Shown here: one piece after another, positions 23,936 through 44,229 of the stretch | How positions within the stretch are numbered: position 1 is the stretch's first letter | Layout: the number at the start of each line of letters is the position of its first letter | From: Bubalus kerabau | Taxonomy: Eukaryota; Chordata; Mammalia; Artiodactyla; Bovidae | Reading direction: 5' to 3' | DNA length: 64,000 nt | Assembly: GCF_029407905.1 (NCBI RefSeq) | Contig: NC_073633.1 | Span: 24,876,501 to 24,940,500 of the forward strand | Notes under the pieces: generated by a model | What the model was told of the DNA's origin: nothing | What the model saw: the letters and a program-made list of their open reading frames with translations, nothing else | Databases searched by the model: none | Translations under genes and position numbers: made by a program

Positions 23936-24654
23936 GTCAACATAGTTTTAGATATCCAAGAAGAGATATCTAATGGGAAGTTTTTATAGAACTCAGTAGC
24001 TCTCAGGCTCTCCTATGGTTCGCAGGTGATTTGGGAAGTCTTATTTTTAAAAATTGGTAACTGAGTTCCCCGAGATACATACCTGGGAGAAAATGCAGAA
24101 TGGGAAGAGATGAAGATCCTAGGACCCAGCTTCGAGGAATATCAACATTTTAAGACATGGAGGTAGAGCAAGCAACAGAGACTGAACAAAGATAAGCAAA
24201 AGAGGGAGGGACGAGTCAGCAAGTGTCCAGCGATGCAGAGGTCAAGAAAAACGAAAACCAGGCATTAGTTTTGCTGACACATTGGAAATTGGTGATCTTG
24301 GCGAGAGAGGCAGAGAATGATAAAGGCAAAGCCAGCGGATGCGAAGTAGAAGTAGAAAACGGACCCCACTCTTTAAAGAAGTTTGATTATAAAGACATTA
24401 GCAGAGGAAGAACAGTGCAGGAGAAGGATTATTTTAAGTAGACGAGAACTTGAGGACGTTTAAATGCCGACAGCAAGGAGCTGGAACAGGCAGAAGAAAA
24501 GGTAAAATAATAGGCTGGGTAGAAAGAAATCCATTCTACCTCTGGACAGATTCTCTTGGACTACTGATCCATCTAACCGAACAGACATCCAGAATTCGGC
24601 GGTTTGAGTAGCTTCGGGTTTTAGGTCAAAGGTTTTTTCTACGCTAAAATCTTC

Positions 24655-24926
24655 CCTCCTCCACCTCCTCTCGTCTTTGGCTTGTCCCCTCAGTCTACTC
24701 CCCGGCCCCGCCTCTTTGCCTGGTCCCAGCCACGCCTTGCAATGAAAAATACCTCCTTCTCTACGAATTCTTCCGGGTCGCCAGGCACGGCCACTCCCAG
24801 CCTCAATCAGGCCCGCCCCACAACTGAAGCGCGCCTCCCGGAAAAACGCATGCGCAAAAGGCTATAGCGGCCTCCTAGAGAAGACACACTCTAAATCTTG
24901 CGCAGGCGCGTTAGGTCGTGGTCGCG
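24655..24926 (+). promoter_or_regulatory. SDR39U1 promoter and 5' UTR
   Basis: GC-rich, TATA-less sequence just 5' of the start codon. Visible motifs are an ETS-type 'ttcttccgggtcgcc' near 24770, an NRF1-like 'cgcatgcgcaaaag' near 24847 and 'ttgcgcaggcgcg' at about 24898-24910, typical of housekeeping promoters. The transcription start cannot be fixed by eye. Confidence 0.65.
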
Positions 24927-26362
24927 ATGCGGGTTCTTGTGGGTGAGGGAGGGCCACAAGGGGGTGGGCGCGGGAGGGGGCAGGTTTATAAAAAGAAGAT
25001 ACAGCCAGAAATTGAGGGCTTAGGAGACTGTTTCTGAGAGAGGGTACCGTCTCGTGCACAGGCCACTTGGCCTTTGCCTCCAGGCCCTAGGGGCCGAATC
25101 TCCCTAAACCCTGTGTTTCACCCTGCACGCATCGCGGGGAGGGAGCAAGAAGGAGGGGAGAAGGCTGAAGTCAGATGGGAGGGCACCAGAGAAGGGGGCC
25201 ACATGCGAGGACGGAACGCCCCCCCCCCGGGCGGATAAACACCTCGTATTTTCTGATCAGGTGGCGGGACGGGCTTCATTGGGACAGCCCTAACACAGCT
25301 GCTGAAGGCCAGGGGCCACGAAGTGACGTTAATCTCCCGAAAGCCAGGGCCAGATCGGATCACGTGGGTATGTCCGTATTCTGGAGGCATGGAAAGAAGG
25401 CTTAGTTGGGTGGCGCTGAGCGAGGCCTCAAGGCCACTGTGTGCTTTCTCCCACAGGATGATCTTACGACTTCGGGGTTGCCCCGCTGCGATGCTGCAGT
25501 CAACCTGGCGGGAGAGAACATCCTCAACCCTCTCCGCAGGTCAGCCGGGCCCTGAAGCTGACATTCTTCAGAGCCGAGGGCCGATTCTGATGGGAACCTG
25601 TGAGCTGTGGAGATTGGGGCTGGCAGATGGAGAACTCAACCCATATTCCGAACTTCTCGTTCCCTCACCCTCTCTCCTCCACACTCACTTACCCTTCTTC
25701 CCAGTCAGTGGACCTTACTCCCCATTCAGGATGCCCCCAAGTACCTGTGCCTTTTCCCTCTACAGGAGAGGTGGGCCGTTTCTCTAAGCCGCAATGAGGG
25801 CTTTACTAGGCGTGGATATAGATGGGCTCCAGGGAAAGAGGGAAGGAAGGGTATGTGTGTATATTTAGTGGTATTTTATTCCCCTCTGTGTTACTCCTAT
25901 GACTGAGCATGCATGCACGCATGTTTCTCCTGCAGGTGGAATGCAGCCTTTCAAAAAGAAGTTCTCAGCAGCCGCCTGGAGACCACCCAAACGCTGGCTA
26001 GAGCCATAGCCAAGGCCCCACAACCCCCCCAGGCCTGGGTCTTAGTCACAGGTGTAGGTATGCCCCGCACGTCACCAGCCTTTAGACTAGCCAGGGAAAG
26101 GAGGGAGTACAGTGAGGGGTAGCTCAGGCTCCAGAGTGGTGGTCTTTTCCAGGCACAGGAACTACCTAGGCCCTCATTCCACGCACATTTCTCCTGACTT
26201 TTGTGTACTTTCCCTGAGAAATGGGGACCTCAGAGAAAGTGAGAGGAGTGGCACTGCTCCCAGTGCCTGAGAAAGCCCCACCTACTCCCAGGCCCCTTAT
26301 TTCTCATAGCACAGAGCTTTAGGAACAGAATTGTCAGTTTTTGTATTTTGCCTTTGGGACCA

Positions 26363-26407
<45 letters not shown>

Positions 26408-27928
26408 TACATACACACACGTTTAGTTGCTTAGTTGTGTCCCACTCTTTGTAACCCCACAGACTGTAGCCTCCCAGGTTCCTCTATCCATGGGATTCTC
26501 CAGGCAAGAATACTGGAGTGGCCATTTCCTTCTCCAGGGCATCTTCCCGATCCAGGGATTGAACCCACGTCTCTTGCATTACAGGCAGATTCTTTACCAG
26601 TGAGCCACCAGGGTAGATATATATATCTACACACACACACACGCACACACTATATACACTACACATACATATACACTAGTCACTATTCTAAGTGCTTTGC
26701 ACATATTCCATATAATCCTCACAAGAAATCGATGTGATAGGTATTATTCCTATTTTAAAGATGTAAAAATTCTGCAGAGAGGTTATGTAATTTGCCTAAA
26801 GTGACAAATAATTTTGGAGCTGAGATTAAAACTCAGGCAGCCTGGCACCAAAGTCTGTTCTTAGCTTCTGCACTCGAGCAGTCTCAGCTTAGCCCTCTAA
26901 TGAAAGATAAGAATGACTCCAAGGCAGGAACGGGTCAGCTCATGGAGAAGTTGTAGGGGAAAATATCCACGGCTCTGACTACCCATGGAGAGATTCCCAA
27001 GGTGCCAAGGAGGGCGAGGTAAGGGGAGCCTTGACTGCAAAGGGCCAGATGGGACAAAGGACACCCAGGGCAAACCAGTGCTATTCCTCCGGCAGCTTAC
27101 TACCAGCCCAGCCTGACTGCGGAGTACGATGAGGACAGCCCAGGCGGGGATTTCGACTTTTTTTCCAACCTCGTAACCAAATGGGAAGCTGCAGCCAGGC
27201 TTCCTGGAGATTCTACACGCCAAGTGGTGGTGCGCTCCGGTGAGAACAAGGGGTCTGGGTATCAGACAGAGTTGGAATGTCTTCTCTGGACCAGGAGGGG
27301 GTGGGGATAAGGGAAGCTGAGCTCACAGGAGATGCCACCACTTCTGGCTGACCTGCAGGAGGGTGGACAGGACAGCCCAAAGAGAGCCACAGCCCTCACC
27401 TGCCACAGAGCAGAGTCAGTATAGGTAAAGAGTGATGAAGGGAAAGTGGAGAGGAACAGTGGGGGTGCCTGGAGGTTGAGGGACCTCCCTGTACCATCCT
27501 TCTTGCCTGCTCTAGGGGTTGTGCTGGGTCGTGGAGGCGGTGCCATTGGTCATATGCTGTTGCCTTTCCGCCTGGGCCTGGGGGGCCCCATTGGATCAGG
27601 CCACCAGTTCTTCCCCTGGATTCACATCAGAGACCTGGTGGGAATCCTGGCCCATGCCCTTGAAACAAGCCATGTCCAGGGGATCCTGAACGGAGTGGCT
27701 CCTGCCTCCTCCACTACCAATGCTGAGTTTGCCCGGGCCTTGGGCACAGCCCTGGGCCGCCCAGCCTTCATCCCTCTCCCCAGTGCTGTGGTACAAGCTG
27801 TCTTTGGACGAGAACGTGCCGTCATGCTGCTGGAGGGCCAGAAGGTGGTCCCACGGCGGACACTGGCTGCTGGCTACCAGTATTCTTTCCCAGAGCTGGG
27901 GGCTGCCTTGAAGGAAGTCATAGCCTAA
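24927..27928 (+). CDS. SDR39U1: SDR39U1, epimerase family protein (atypical short-chain dehydrogenase/reductase), complete
   Basis: Six exons join in frame with GT/AG borders: 24927-24942, 25261-25367, 25457-25539, 25936-26057, 27096-27239 and 27516-27928. Together they give 885 nt, 294 aa and stop. The N-terminus MRVLVGGGTGFIG is the dinucleotide-binding glycine motif of a Rossmann fold (residues 6-13) and is split by intron 1. CDAAVNLAGENI, WVLVTGV and FSNLVTKWE are typical of the family, and the last 60 residues form the DUF1731-type tail (PSAVVQAVFG, EGQKVVPRRTL). The family is NADP-binding, and the human substrate is not established to my knowledge. The length equals the human protein within a residue or two, and no breaks are seen. 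The gene converges with KHNYN. Confidence 0.95.
26369..26398. repeat. (AT)15 microsatellite in SDR39U1 intron 4
   Basis: A pure AT run followed by CA-rich steps and directly by a Bov-tA SINE. Confidence 0.9.
26416..26615 (-). mobile_element. Bov-tA SINE in SDR39U1 intron 4
   Basis: Reverse orientation: BovA body first, tRNA-derived head last ('ccagggattgaacccacgtc', 'accagtgagccaccagggta'). It is flanked on both sides by microsatellite DNA (AT on the left, CA on the right). Confidence 0.88.
26690..26885 (-). repeat. MIR SINE remnant
   Basis: 'ctaagtgctttgcacatatt', 'tcctcacaagaaatcgatg', 'attcctattttaaagatg' and 'gagaggttatgtaatttgcc' form a reverse-oriented MIR. Confidence 0.7.
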
Positions 27929-28235
27929 ACAGGGAGGCTCAAGGCAGGGCCTGAGGCCTGTTCCTCAGCAGGGGCTTGCCGGTGAGAGACTGCATAAGCT
28001 CGGGTTCTCCTCTAGAGACTGAAAACCATCTGGTTCTTAAGCCCCCTTTCTTGCTCACTGTCCCACTGCTCCATCTTATTTAACTGAGAGGTTTCCGCTA
28101 TTTCAGGGTTACAGTCACATCAAGTTGGGACCTTCTTCAACTCCTCATAGATATATATCTCAGTTTGGTCTCCTTGTGTGTCCTGTTCCTGCCCCATTTC
28201 TCCTTGGTATTCAGAGAATGTTTTGCAGTTTAGGC

Positions 28236-28241
28236 AATAAA
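28236..28241 (+). terminator. SDR39U1 poly(A) signal
   Basis: A canonical AATAAA 308 bp after the stop codon, followed by 'aacaaattaattgac' and a GT/T-rich 'catctctttgttc' downstream element. Cleavage is expected near 28255. Confidence 0.8.
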
Positions 28242-28295
28242 AACAAATTAATTGACTAGCTTCAGCTCATCTCTTTGTTCTAGATTCTCCTGAAA

Positions 28296-28301
28296 TTTAT
28301 T
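28296..28301 (-). terminator. Candidate KHNYN poly(A) signal
   Basis: Plus-strand 'tttatt', which is AATAAA on the minus strand. It would give KHNYN a 3' UTR of about 2.5 kb and an end only tens of bases from the SDR39U1 end. Signals nearer the stop were not seen, but alternative ends are possible. Confidence 0.6.
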
Positions 28302-30780
28302 TCAAGGAATGTCATCCGAGATGACCCTTTCCTTTACGTGGAGTTTTGAAAATGGTAACGGGCAACATCTCCCTTCTTTGTCCCTTGACTGCCAAAAGAG
28401 CTGGCAACAAATTTGAGGCACAAGGTTATAACAAAGGCAGAGGCGAGAAGACAAGAGGAACAGTGATCCATTTCCGGTGGGCTGTGTGGTCACCCTGCAT
28501 ACTTACTTGTTCACACAATGCTGTTAGGGTACCAGCAGAGGTAAAAACAGGCCAGAGTCTAGGACAGCCTCTGGTCACTGGGCAGCAGTGAACTGATAAA
28601 CAATCACACACTGGCCCGTTCATCAAGCTGCAGCAGGACAAAGCTGTGCAAAGCTTAGGACTGTCGGTAGCTAAGGACCTGCCTCTCATCTCAGGCCACT
28701 TCAACCAGAGTCCCTAGCACAAAAGGGCAGATGTTACCTCAAGCCCACTGCATATCCACCAGCACTGAAAGTGAAAAGTACAAGGAACCTGTCAAAAACT
28801 AAACTTGAACATTTCGGGGGAAAAAAGTCCCAAGTATTCATCGAGGACCATCTCCCTCTATCAACCCTGATTTCTGCCATAGTTTGACTAGAAGTAATTC
28901 CCTCAGCTCCCAATTCAGACCATGTTAACCAATTTCTTTTCTTCTGAGGGGACTGTGGGTTATCTTTGAATCACTGTCACAGCCCCAACTAGTCTCTCCC
29001 CAGTACGACTGCCCCCAGCCCTGCTCAGTGGGGTGTGCCTCAGCCATGGGCAGGGGTGGCACCACGGGGACCCAAGGGCCTCCTCCATCATCACCTCCAC
29101 ATGCTAGTTGCTGGTATGAGGGTCTCAGGTGATTTCAGCTCCCTCTATCACTCAGGCAGCGAAAGTCAGAGCCTAAAAAGAGGGCCTTGTCTAGGGACTT
29201 GCTGCAGGGCTCAGACAGCACTGAACCCAGAGGCACCTGTCCTACTTCTTTACCTGGTCTTGGACTCTAGGAAGTTGCCTGGCTCTGTACTGTTCCTGAG
29301 GGAATGACTGGCCTCAAAGGTAGAAGTAACAGAAGCATATTTAGGACTGCACTAAAGGAAGGACTGACTAGTACTGTCTATAGATGAATGTACTGCCTCG
29401 GAGCTCGTAGATTCCCTGGCACGGGAGGACTTCAGATACAATGACATGTAGGAACCAAGGTGGACAGAGAAAGTCCTGAGGTGACAGCAGTTGGTCCGAC
29501 TCTGATTCTTCCATTTTCGTTTTCCAGATTAGTTCCTCTAGGTACAAGCTCTATAAACCCTTCCCATCCGCATACACACACACAGAGCAGAAGTGGGATT
29601 CACTTTATGCGACATAGCTGTTCTATAGAGAAAATGCTGGGGTCTGGTCACATGATCGTTGTCCTCACAGAACATAGCTTCATCAGTTTGGTGACTGCTC
29701 AGCGCTCGAGCAAGTGCGTTAACCAGAGACTGGGACTAGCCGACACATTCGTTCATCTGTAAACAAACACCTGGATGCAACAGGAGAGCTGCCGTTGAGA
29801 GGAACAAACCCTGAGAGTTTACTGGTAATGCAGTCACCCTAATTACCTGTTCTGTAAATGTGGATTGGGGGGGAGGGTTGCCCAAAAGGGACGCAGCCAT
29901 TACAGGGCACATTATACTGAGGATGCAGTGTTAAAATCCAGGGCACAGGCCCTGGGGACAGAGGACCCTCAGCTCTCTGAAAGTGAGGTTCTGGTTAAGA
30001 AGCCTGTGCAACCACAGACAGACACACCTGAGACTTGGTCCAAGTACCTTTCGTCCAAAGGGTTTTTCCTCCACGTTCTCATCTCTCCTCCCAACAGGCA
30101 TTTTTACCCCCGACTTGTAGGCAAAAGTAAAGACCAAGATCAGTCAAGGTGACAGGCAGGCACAGCTGAGACCAGAAGCCAAGTCTCCCTCTGCCTTCTC
30201 CACCAGCTCGCTGCTGCCCCACTGTGACCCAGACCCTGGAACACTAGCCTTTCCAGGGGCCAGCATTCCCTTTGGTGCGCCCAGGAGCCCAGCCAGGCCT
30301 GGGAAGCGTCCCTGTCCTCTGGCCTTCAGAGCAGCAGCCATGAGGAGGAAAGGCTTAGCTTCCCGGCCACCTGTTCTCCATTCCCCTCCCACCTACCCTA
30401 GCCTCCACCCCCAGCTCGGCGTGGAGCAGGGGCCAGCAGTCCCAATCTCCCGAACCCACCCCTTGCAGCAGCCCCCACTCCCTACAGAAACCCTGCAAAA
30501 GGCAAGGTTGAGAAGTTAAGGCTGAGAAGAACCTCCTGAGAGCTGGTCGAGGTCCTGACTCAAGATGAGATCAGGTCACGTCATGGACCTGTCCCCAAAG
30601 TGCTCCACACCAGAGCATTCCTCACATACGAATGCTCTTCCTCAGAACTTCCCTGACACAAAGCACCAACTCAGGGGGAGACTGGGGCAGGGTGTGAGCA
30701 GCAGAGGGACCCTCACAGGATGAGCTGAACTGGGTGAGACTGGAGCTGAGCGGAGGGGCAGCCACTCAGCCAGGTGAAGC
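28296..30780 (-). other. KHNYN 3' untranslated region (putative)
   Basis: About 2.5 kb of low-repeat sequence between the stop codon and the candidate poly(A) signal. The short open frames on both strands have no family signature. No Bov SINE or BovB was seen in it, in contrast to the introns and intergenic DNA. Confidence 0.55.
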
Positions 30781-37569
<6,789 letters not shown>

Positions 37570-37959
37570 CTAACCAGCTATCAACAGGTCGCACCTAGTT
37601 ATGAAACCTGTAAACAACCCAGGAGGTAACTAGCACTTCAGTCCAGTTGGAATAGGGAGGGAATGTCAGATTATCTGGGCACGGGGGCCTTCTCCTCGGA
37701 GACGAAGTCACGGATAAACAAGGCTGTCTATCTGGGATGGCCGTATGGCCTTTGGAAAATGACGACCACAGCCCTGAGCAGGAACGGGGAGGAGGATCTA
37801 GCTGGGTCTGGAGGCCAGAAGGAGTGGACAGGTGACGAAAGAGTCCCTCTCCTCCGGGTCTCTGCAACCTCCGGGTCCAAGACGGCCTCTTAGAGATGAA
37901 TCCTCACCAGGGCTTGAACTGGGTTCTCCTCTGGGGTCCCTCGTCGGCCATTTCCAAGG

Positions 37960-38560
37960 TTCTGGCCACTCCCACCCCTCCCCCTCCCCCTGCTGCCCCC
38001 CTCGGTCGCGCCACGCGCCCCAAGCTGGGCCGAGGGGCCGAGCCGGGCCCCGCCCACAGCCGCTGGCGGCTGCCGCCCCCTGCCTGCGCTCGGCACTGCG
38101 CCCTCTGGCTCCCGCAGCCCGGGCGCAGGGGAGAGCGCGCCTACCCGCCTCGCCGCCCGCTGCGGCCTCGGTCCCGCCGGCGCCGCTCGGTGCCCGCCGG
38201 CCCCAGCTTCGCCCGCGCCCCCGGCCCAGGGAAGAAGGGCGGGGGGCCCGAGTCGGGGCGGGCCTTTCCGATTCCTCACCCAACGGGGACCTCTCTTCCC
38301 CACATCACAAACAGTTTTTTGAGTCACTTCCTGGCCGGGGCGGAGTCAGCTGGGCCCCTCCCGGGGCTGGGCCAGCACCGAGCCCCGAAGCGCGCCCCCG
38401 CCCCCGCCAGCCGCCAGCTGCTCCCCGCCCCCGGCCCGAGCCCCGGCCGCGGCCCCGGCCCTGGCCCCAATCGGGGCCCCGCCCCCGGCTCCGCCCTCGG
38501 CCGGCCCGCCCCCGCCCCGCCCACTCGCCCGCTCTGGCTCCAAGCCTGCCGGGTCAGGTC
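37960..38560. promoter_or_regulatory. CpG island promoter of KHNYN, possibly shared with CBLN3
   Basis: The strongest CpG/GC block in the window, with dense 'ccgcccc' and 'gccccggcc' Sp1-type boxes and several repeats of the GCCCCG type near 38.4-38.5 kb. It lies 5' of the first KHNYN coding exon and about 0.7 kb upstream of the CBLN3 start, so it sits between two divergent genes. On the minus strand 'gttgggtgaggaatcg' at about 38284-38269 is a plausible donor for a non-coding KHNYN exon, and 'caggaagtgactca' near 38330 is ETS/AP-1 like. Long frames here are compositional. Confidence 0.8.
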
Positions 38561-39207
38561 TCCTCGCTTTTCAGAGTTTTCAGTTGTTTCTCTGGAATGA
38601 GGAACCAGTTCAGGGAGAGATGGAGGTGAAGAGGGCCTTAAAGGGACTAATCCAGTCCCTTCGAATGATGATGTAGAAGACCAAGAAAAGAAAAAGACTG
38701 GCCCAGGATCACAGGATAGTGACACCCTTGACCCAAGCACTTTCCACCAAAACAATTGTGGGGAAAATACAAGAACATTCCCTTTCTTCCAACAGTGGAA
38801 AAGATACTGCTAAGAGGGCTGCTGACTTGTGAAGGATTTTTGAAGAGGGGAGGAGTGAAGAGGAAGGGGCTGTCACACATCGGCACACACTCACATACAC
38901 ATACGTGCACTCACAATCTCACACAGACACCCAGTGGTCCCAGTTCCAGCCTTCAGTGCTCTCCGGAGGGGCTGCCCTGGGGTTCTGGTTGTAGCCCTCC
39001 TGTCTGGCTGTCTCACTTCTCCTCTCCCTCCCAAAGCCCAGCTGCTGTCATTTTGTGCCCTGCCAAGGAGGAGGGAACTGCAGTGACAGCAGGAGTGAGA
39101 GGCAGGACAGAGTCGTGGGGCCTGGAGAGGGATGGAGAGAGAGACGCCAAGACCAGGTGACCAGGAGTCCCAGAGAGAGAGCTGAGAAGCAGGTTGAGGG
39201 GTGGTGA

Positions 39208-40488
<1,281 letters not shown>

Positions 40489-41735
40489 GGACTCAAGCCT
40501 TTCAAGGATGGAAACCTAGCCCCTGATCTTTGCTCTCTGCCCTCTGCCCCAGAAGTATTGTCTTTAAGGCAGGAGAGAGATGCCCTCTGGCTGCATTTTT
40601 ATTCCACTTGCTTGCATGGGACCCTGTGCCCGACATCCAAGGTGAAGAGTAGAGCTCTGGTGTCTCAGGACCTGCCCTTCTTACTCCACCCCCACAATTG
40701 CCCCCCCCCCAGCCTCCCACTGCATCTCCTGCCTGCAGTCCTCAGATCAGGGCAGGGTTTGGCAGCTAGGGAGACCTGTGCTACTTTGCAGACTCTGCTC
40801 TCTCTGTCCCCCACCCCCCCAACCCTGCTTCCTGCTTGGTGCTATTTGGGAACAGGTGGTTCAGGTGAGCCTGACAGGCCCCTGCATGGGACCAGATGGA
40901 CCAGCCTCAGCATACCCAGCAGGCTCCTTCCTGTGAGGAGTGCCAGCATCACAGAGCTCAGCCATTGCAGTCAGAAGCTGAGCCAGCACTGTGTGGGCCA
41001 GGGCAGGAGGGAGGTTCAGCCACTAGCAGAAGTGTAGGGAGGGCGGCAGGGCAGCCGAGAGCCCGTGACTGCAACAGGAAGGGGGCATGCACCCAGGCTG
41101 AACACAGTACACACTTTTCGTGTACAGCGGGGCAGCCAGCAGACGGTGAACCCAGGCATCTATTTGTGGCAGATCCCAAATGGACTCTGGCCCTCACCTC
41201 TCCACCCAAGACATGGGGTGTGTATGTTTGCTTTGGCCGAGAGCAGGTATACAGAGCTTCTTTTGGCAGCTGGAGATAGAGGTAGGTCACACGCAGGCCG
41301 TGGTAGGTCTGCAGGCATGGAACACATCAGTGACTGTAGCTGCCTCCTAGAACTGCTCCACCTTTATAGTCTGAAGTTCGATCACTTCAGGCTCTGACCA
41401 CCACCTCCCTCCTCCCAGCTCTCTCATTGACCTTCACTGTACCTATTTCACACATCCCATAACCTCTCTTCTTTCTCCTGATTTATGGCATCTTATCCTC
41501 CTTCTCAGACTTCCTGTTACCTTGGATTCCATGGTGCATCCCTTCAACCACTCTCCTGCCAGTATGATAAACTTTGTCTCACCTCTCTGTCCCATTGGCC
41601 CAGCATGGATGACTCTATCAGTAAAGTAATTAGAGAATGATGGTCAGTGAGATCGTATAGGATCACTAAAGAGAGAAGATGCTGTTACAGCTAGGTTCAG
41701 GGATTACAGGATACAAGGAGATATGTTGCAGAGAC

Positions 41736-41741
41736 AATAAA
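41736..41741 (+). terminator. Candidate CBLN3 poly(A) signal
   Basis: The first clear AATAAA on the plus strand after the CBLN3 stop, 1.25 kb downstream; a second is at 41765-41770. The real end could be nearer through a variant signal. Confidence 0.35.
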
Positions 41742-41774
41742 TGTAAAATTGTATGTTAAAGTCAAATAAAAAAG

Positions 41775-43125
41775 GATTTGGTAGTGCTTGAGTTAAATAG
41801 GAAATACCAATGTGAATTTGTGGTTTTCAAAAGAAATTACTTTTTCAAACTTTATCACTAAAGTAGCATAAAACAACATCAGGGAAAAATCTGATGTGCA
41901 TTCTTAGCACCTGGATCTTTGCCTCAAATATTATTCACCTTTAAAGGGATTCAGGCTCCCTCAGAGAATAGTTCCATGCCATGAACAACTCTAGGCCTCA
42001 AATATATTGGTGAAGACAAAAAGCAAAGGTTTGTTTTTTTTTTAATGTATAGGGTAGATCTATGAAGGCAAAGGAGCAAATTTTAATAGGCTTCCACAAA
42101 TTGACTTTTGTGACATTTGTGACAATTTGATCATCAAAAGGAAAATAATATAGTTAATTGGAACAAGGTGAATTTTTAAAATCCACAACTCTGTTGTGAA
42201 TTTCAAAAAGAAAAAAAGCAACTATACAATGTACAAAAATGTAGTTAATATACTGAGTTGAAGAACTATGACCATAATAGGATATTTTTAGTTAATTTTG
42301 ATAAGTAGAAGAATATAAATATAGCAGATATTATAAGGCACATTTATTTTTCTTATCTGCATAAGTAGGGATGGGTGGCTCAAGAGAGCTCGGAGTAATT
42401 CCAGAAAAAATTGGAACTGTACCAAAAATGAAAGAGATTGATTGGCACCATCTGGTCATATATTACAACTAGGAAGGAAGAAATTCCAGCAGTGTGTTAC
42501 ATGATGATGAATTAGTCAAACATCCAAAGGATAACTGCTCACTGCTCAAACATGATCCTTCATTTCTTGGGAAAGAAAGCCTCTATACTGCCCTAATTAT
42601 AATCAGATTACAGTAACAATAAAACCCAAAATAATACTGGCTTAAATGAAATGGTAGATTATTTCTGTCTCACGTAGAAGAATCTGCAAATAAAGAGTCC
42701 AGGAGTGGATGCTAGTTTTATGAGCATCACAGCCCAGTTTCCTTTCTTAATGTTCTACCACCTTTAGCATTTCACCTTCTGACCCAAGGTGGCTCCTTGA
42801 GCTCCAGCCATTACATCAGCCTTACAGTCCCCAGGAAGGAGGAAGGAAGGACACACCCATTTCCTTTCAAAGAAGCTTTCTGAGAGGTTCATCCAACAAT
42901 TCTGATTGCATCTCATTGGCTAGAATTTTGTCATATATGTCTACATTGGGTAGGGGTGGGAAGGCTAGAAAATAAGTCCTTATTCCAGGCAGCCATGTCC
43001 AGCTAAATGTCAGGAGTTATGTAATAAGAAAGAAGGGGAAATTGGATATTGGGGAAAACAACAATATTGGGGTAGTTTGTAAAAATGTGAATTGAGCTAA
43101 ATAAATTTATAAATGATGTCAGTAA
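41775..43125. other. AT-rich intergenic region, no gene seen
   Basis: No exon and no clear repeat family. Long A/T-rich stretches break all frames. It lies between the CBLN3 end and the NYNRIN 3' end. Confidence 0.5.
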
Positions 43126-43129
43126 AGTT

Positions 43130-43575
43130 ATTGTATTAGTTTTCTATTGCCCTGTAACAACTACCACAAAGTTAGTGTCTTAACACAACTTTGACTTATT
43201 ATCTCACAGTTTCTATAGGTCAGAAGTCCAGCAAAGCATGACTGGATTCTCTGCTCGGGGTTTCATTAGGTCATGTAGGCAGGGCTGCCATCTTTACTTA
43301 ACTGAAAGAATCCATTCCCAAGCTCATTTAGAATTCAGTTCCTCATAGTTGCAGGATTAAGTTTCCTACCCATCAATCTTTGGGCCAACAAGGTCAGGCC
43401 AAGTACTTCTCACAGTACTTCTCTGACCTACCCTTAGGTTATGTCTCTGACTTTAAAAATTCTCTAATTATAATGGCTCATATGATTAGATTGGGCCCAC
43501 ACAGATAATCCAGGAAATCTCTCTATTTTAAGACCTTTAACTTTAATTACATAGAAAATGTCCCTTTACCGTTAA
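43130..43575 (+). repeat. Old mammalian interspersed repeat, family not assigned
   Basis: 'tattagttttctattgccct', 'gtaacaactaccacaaagtt', 'ggcccacacagataatccag' and a 'ttaacttta..' end correspond to a widespread old mammalian repeat whose text I recognise but whose name I do not give. Confidence 0.45.
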
Positions 43576-44229
43576 ACGCAGGAGGTTTGGGTTTTGGGAC
43601 ATTTGCATGTTATAATCATTAAAGATGAAATAATTTAAAGAGAAAGTATCCAGTCACAATACACTAATTCGTGGGAAAAGTGTGGACTTGAAAAGTTCCA
43701 CTAATGTATAACATAAACACTGGCTCATATTTTCATCATCTTAGAAGTTCAAGTAGTTCCCAGGTCCCAACCAAGAATTCATAATTAATTATAATAATTA
43801 ATAATTTGATTAACAATTCAAAACATCGTCTCACTGAGATAATATTCTTCTATTGGATATCTAAATTCAATAATTGGTCTGAATTGAGATAATGTCCTTC
43901 TCTTGGGTTTACAAACCCATTTTTATAACGAGTATAAGTGTAAAAAAGTTTATAATCCTTATAAGATACATGTGTTTTACCAAAATGTTTGAAACATGTA
44001 GAGAAGCTGACATATTATAATGATGATTCTACTGAAATGTGTAGGAAGATTTAAATTTGTGATCAATGTTTAGATAATTTGATTTGCAAAATGTGTAGAT
44101 TTTGACTTGGTTATATAAATAGTGTTTAAATATATAGACAATTTTTGCATAAGTAGTTTTGTGAAGTAAATAAATTAGACAACAAATAAAGCACAGATGG
44201 TGGCTAGTGTTCCTCTCCAGGCACAAAAA

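Noticed and set aside
37832..38629. Plus-strand frames of 265 and 234 codons and minus-strand frames over the CpG island
   Set aside because: Pro/Arg/Ala-rich in every frame, which is what GC-rich island DNA gives. They overlap the KHNYN promoter and show no domain.
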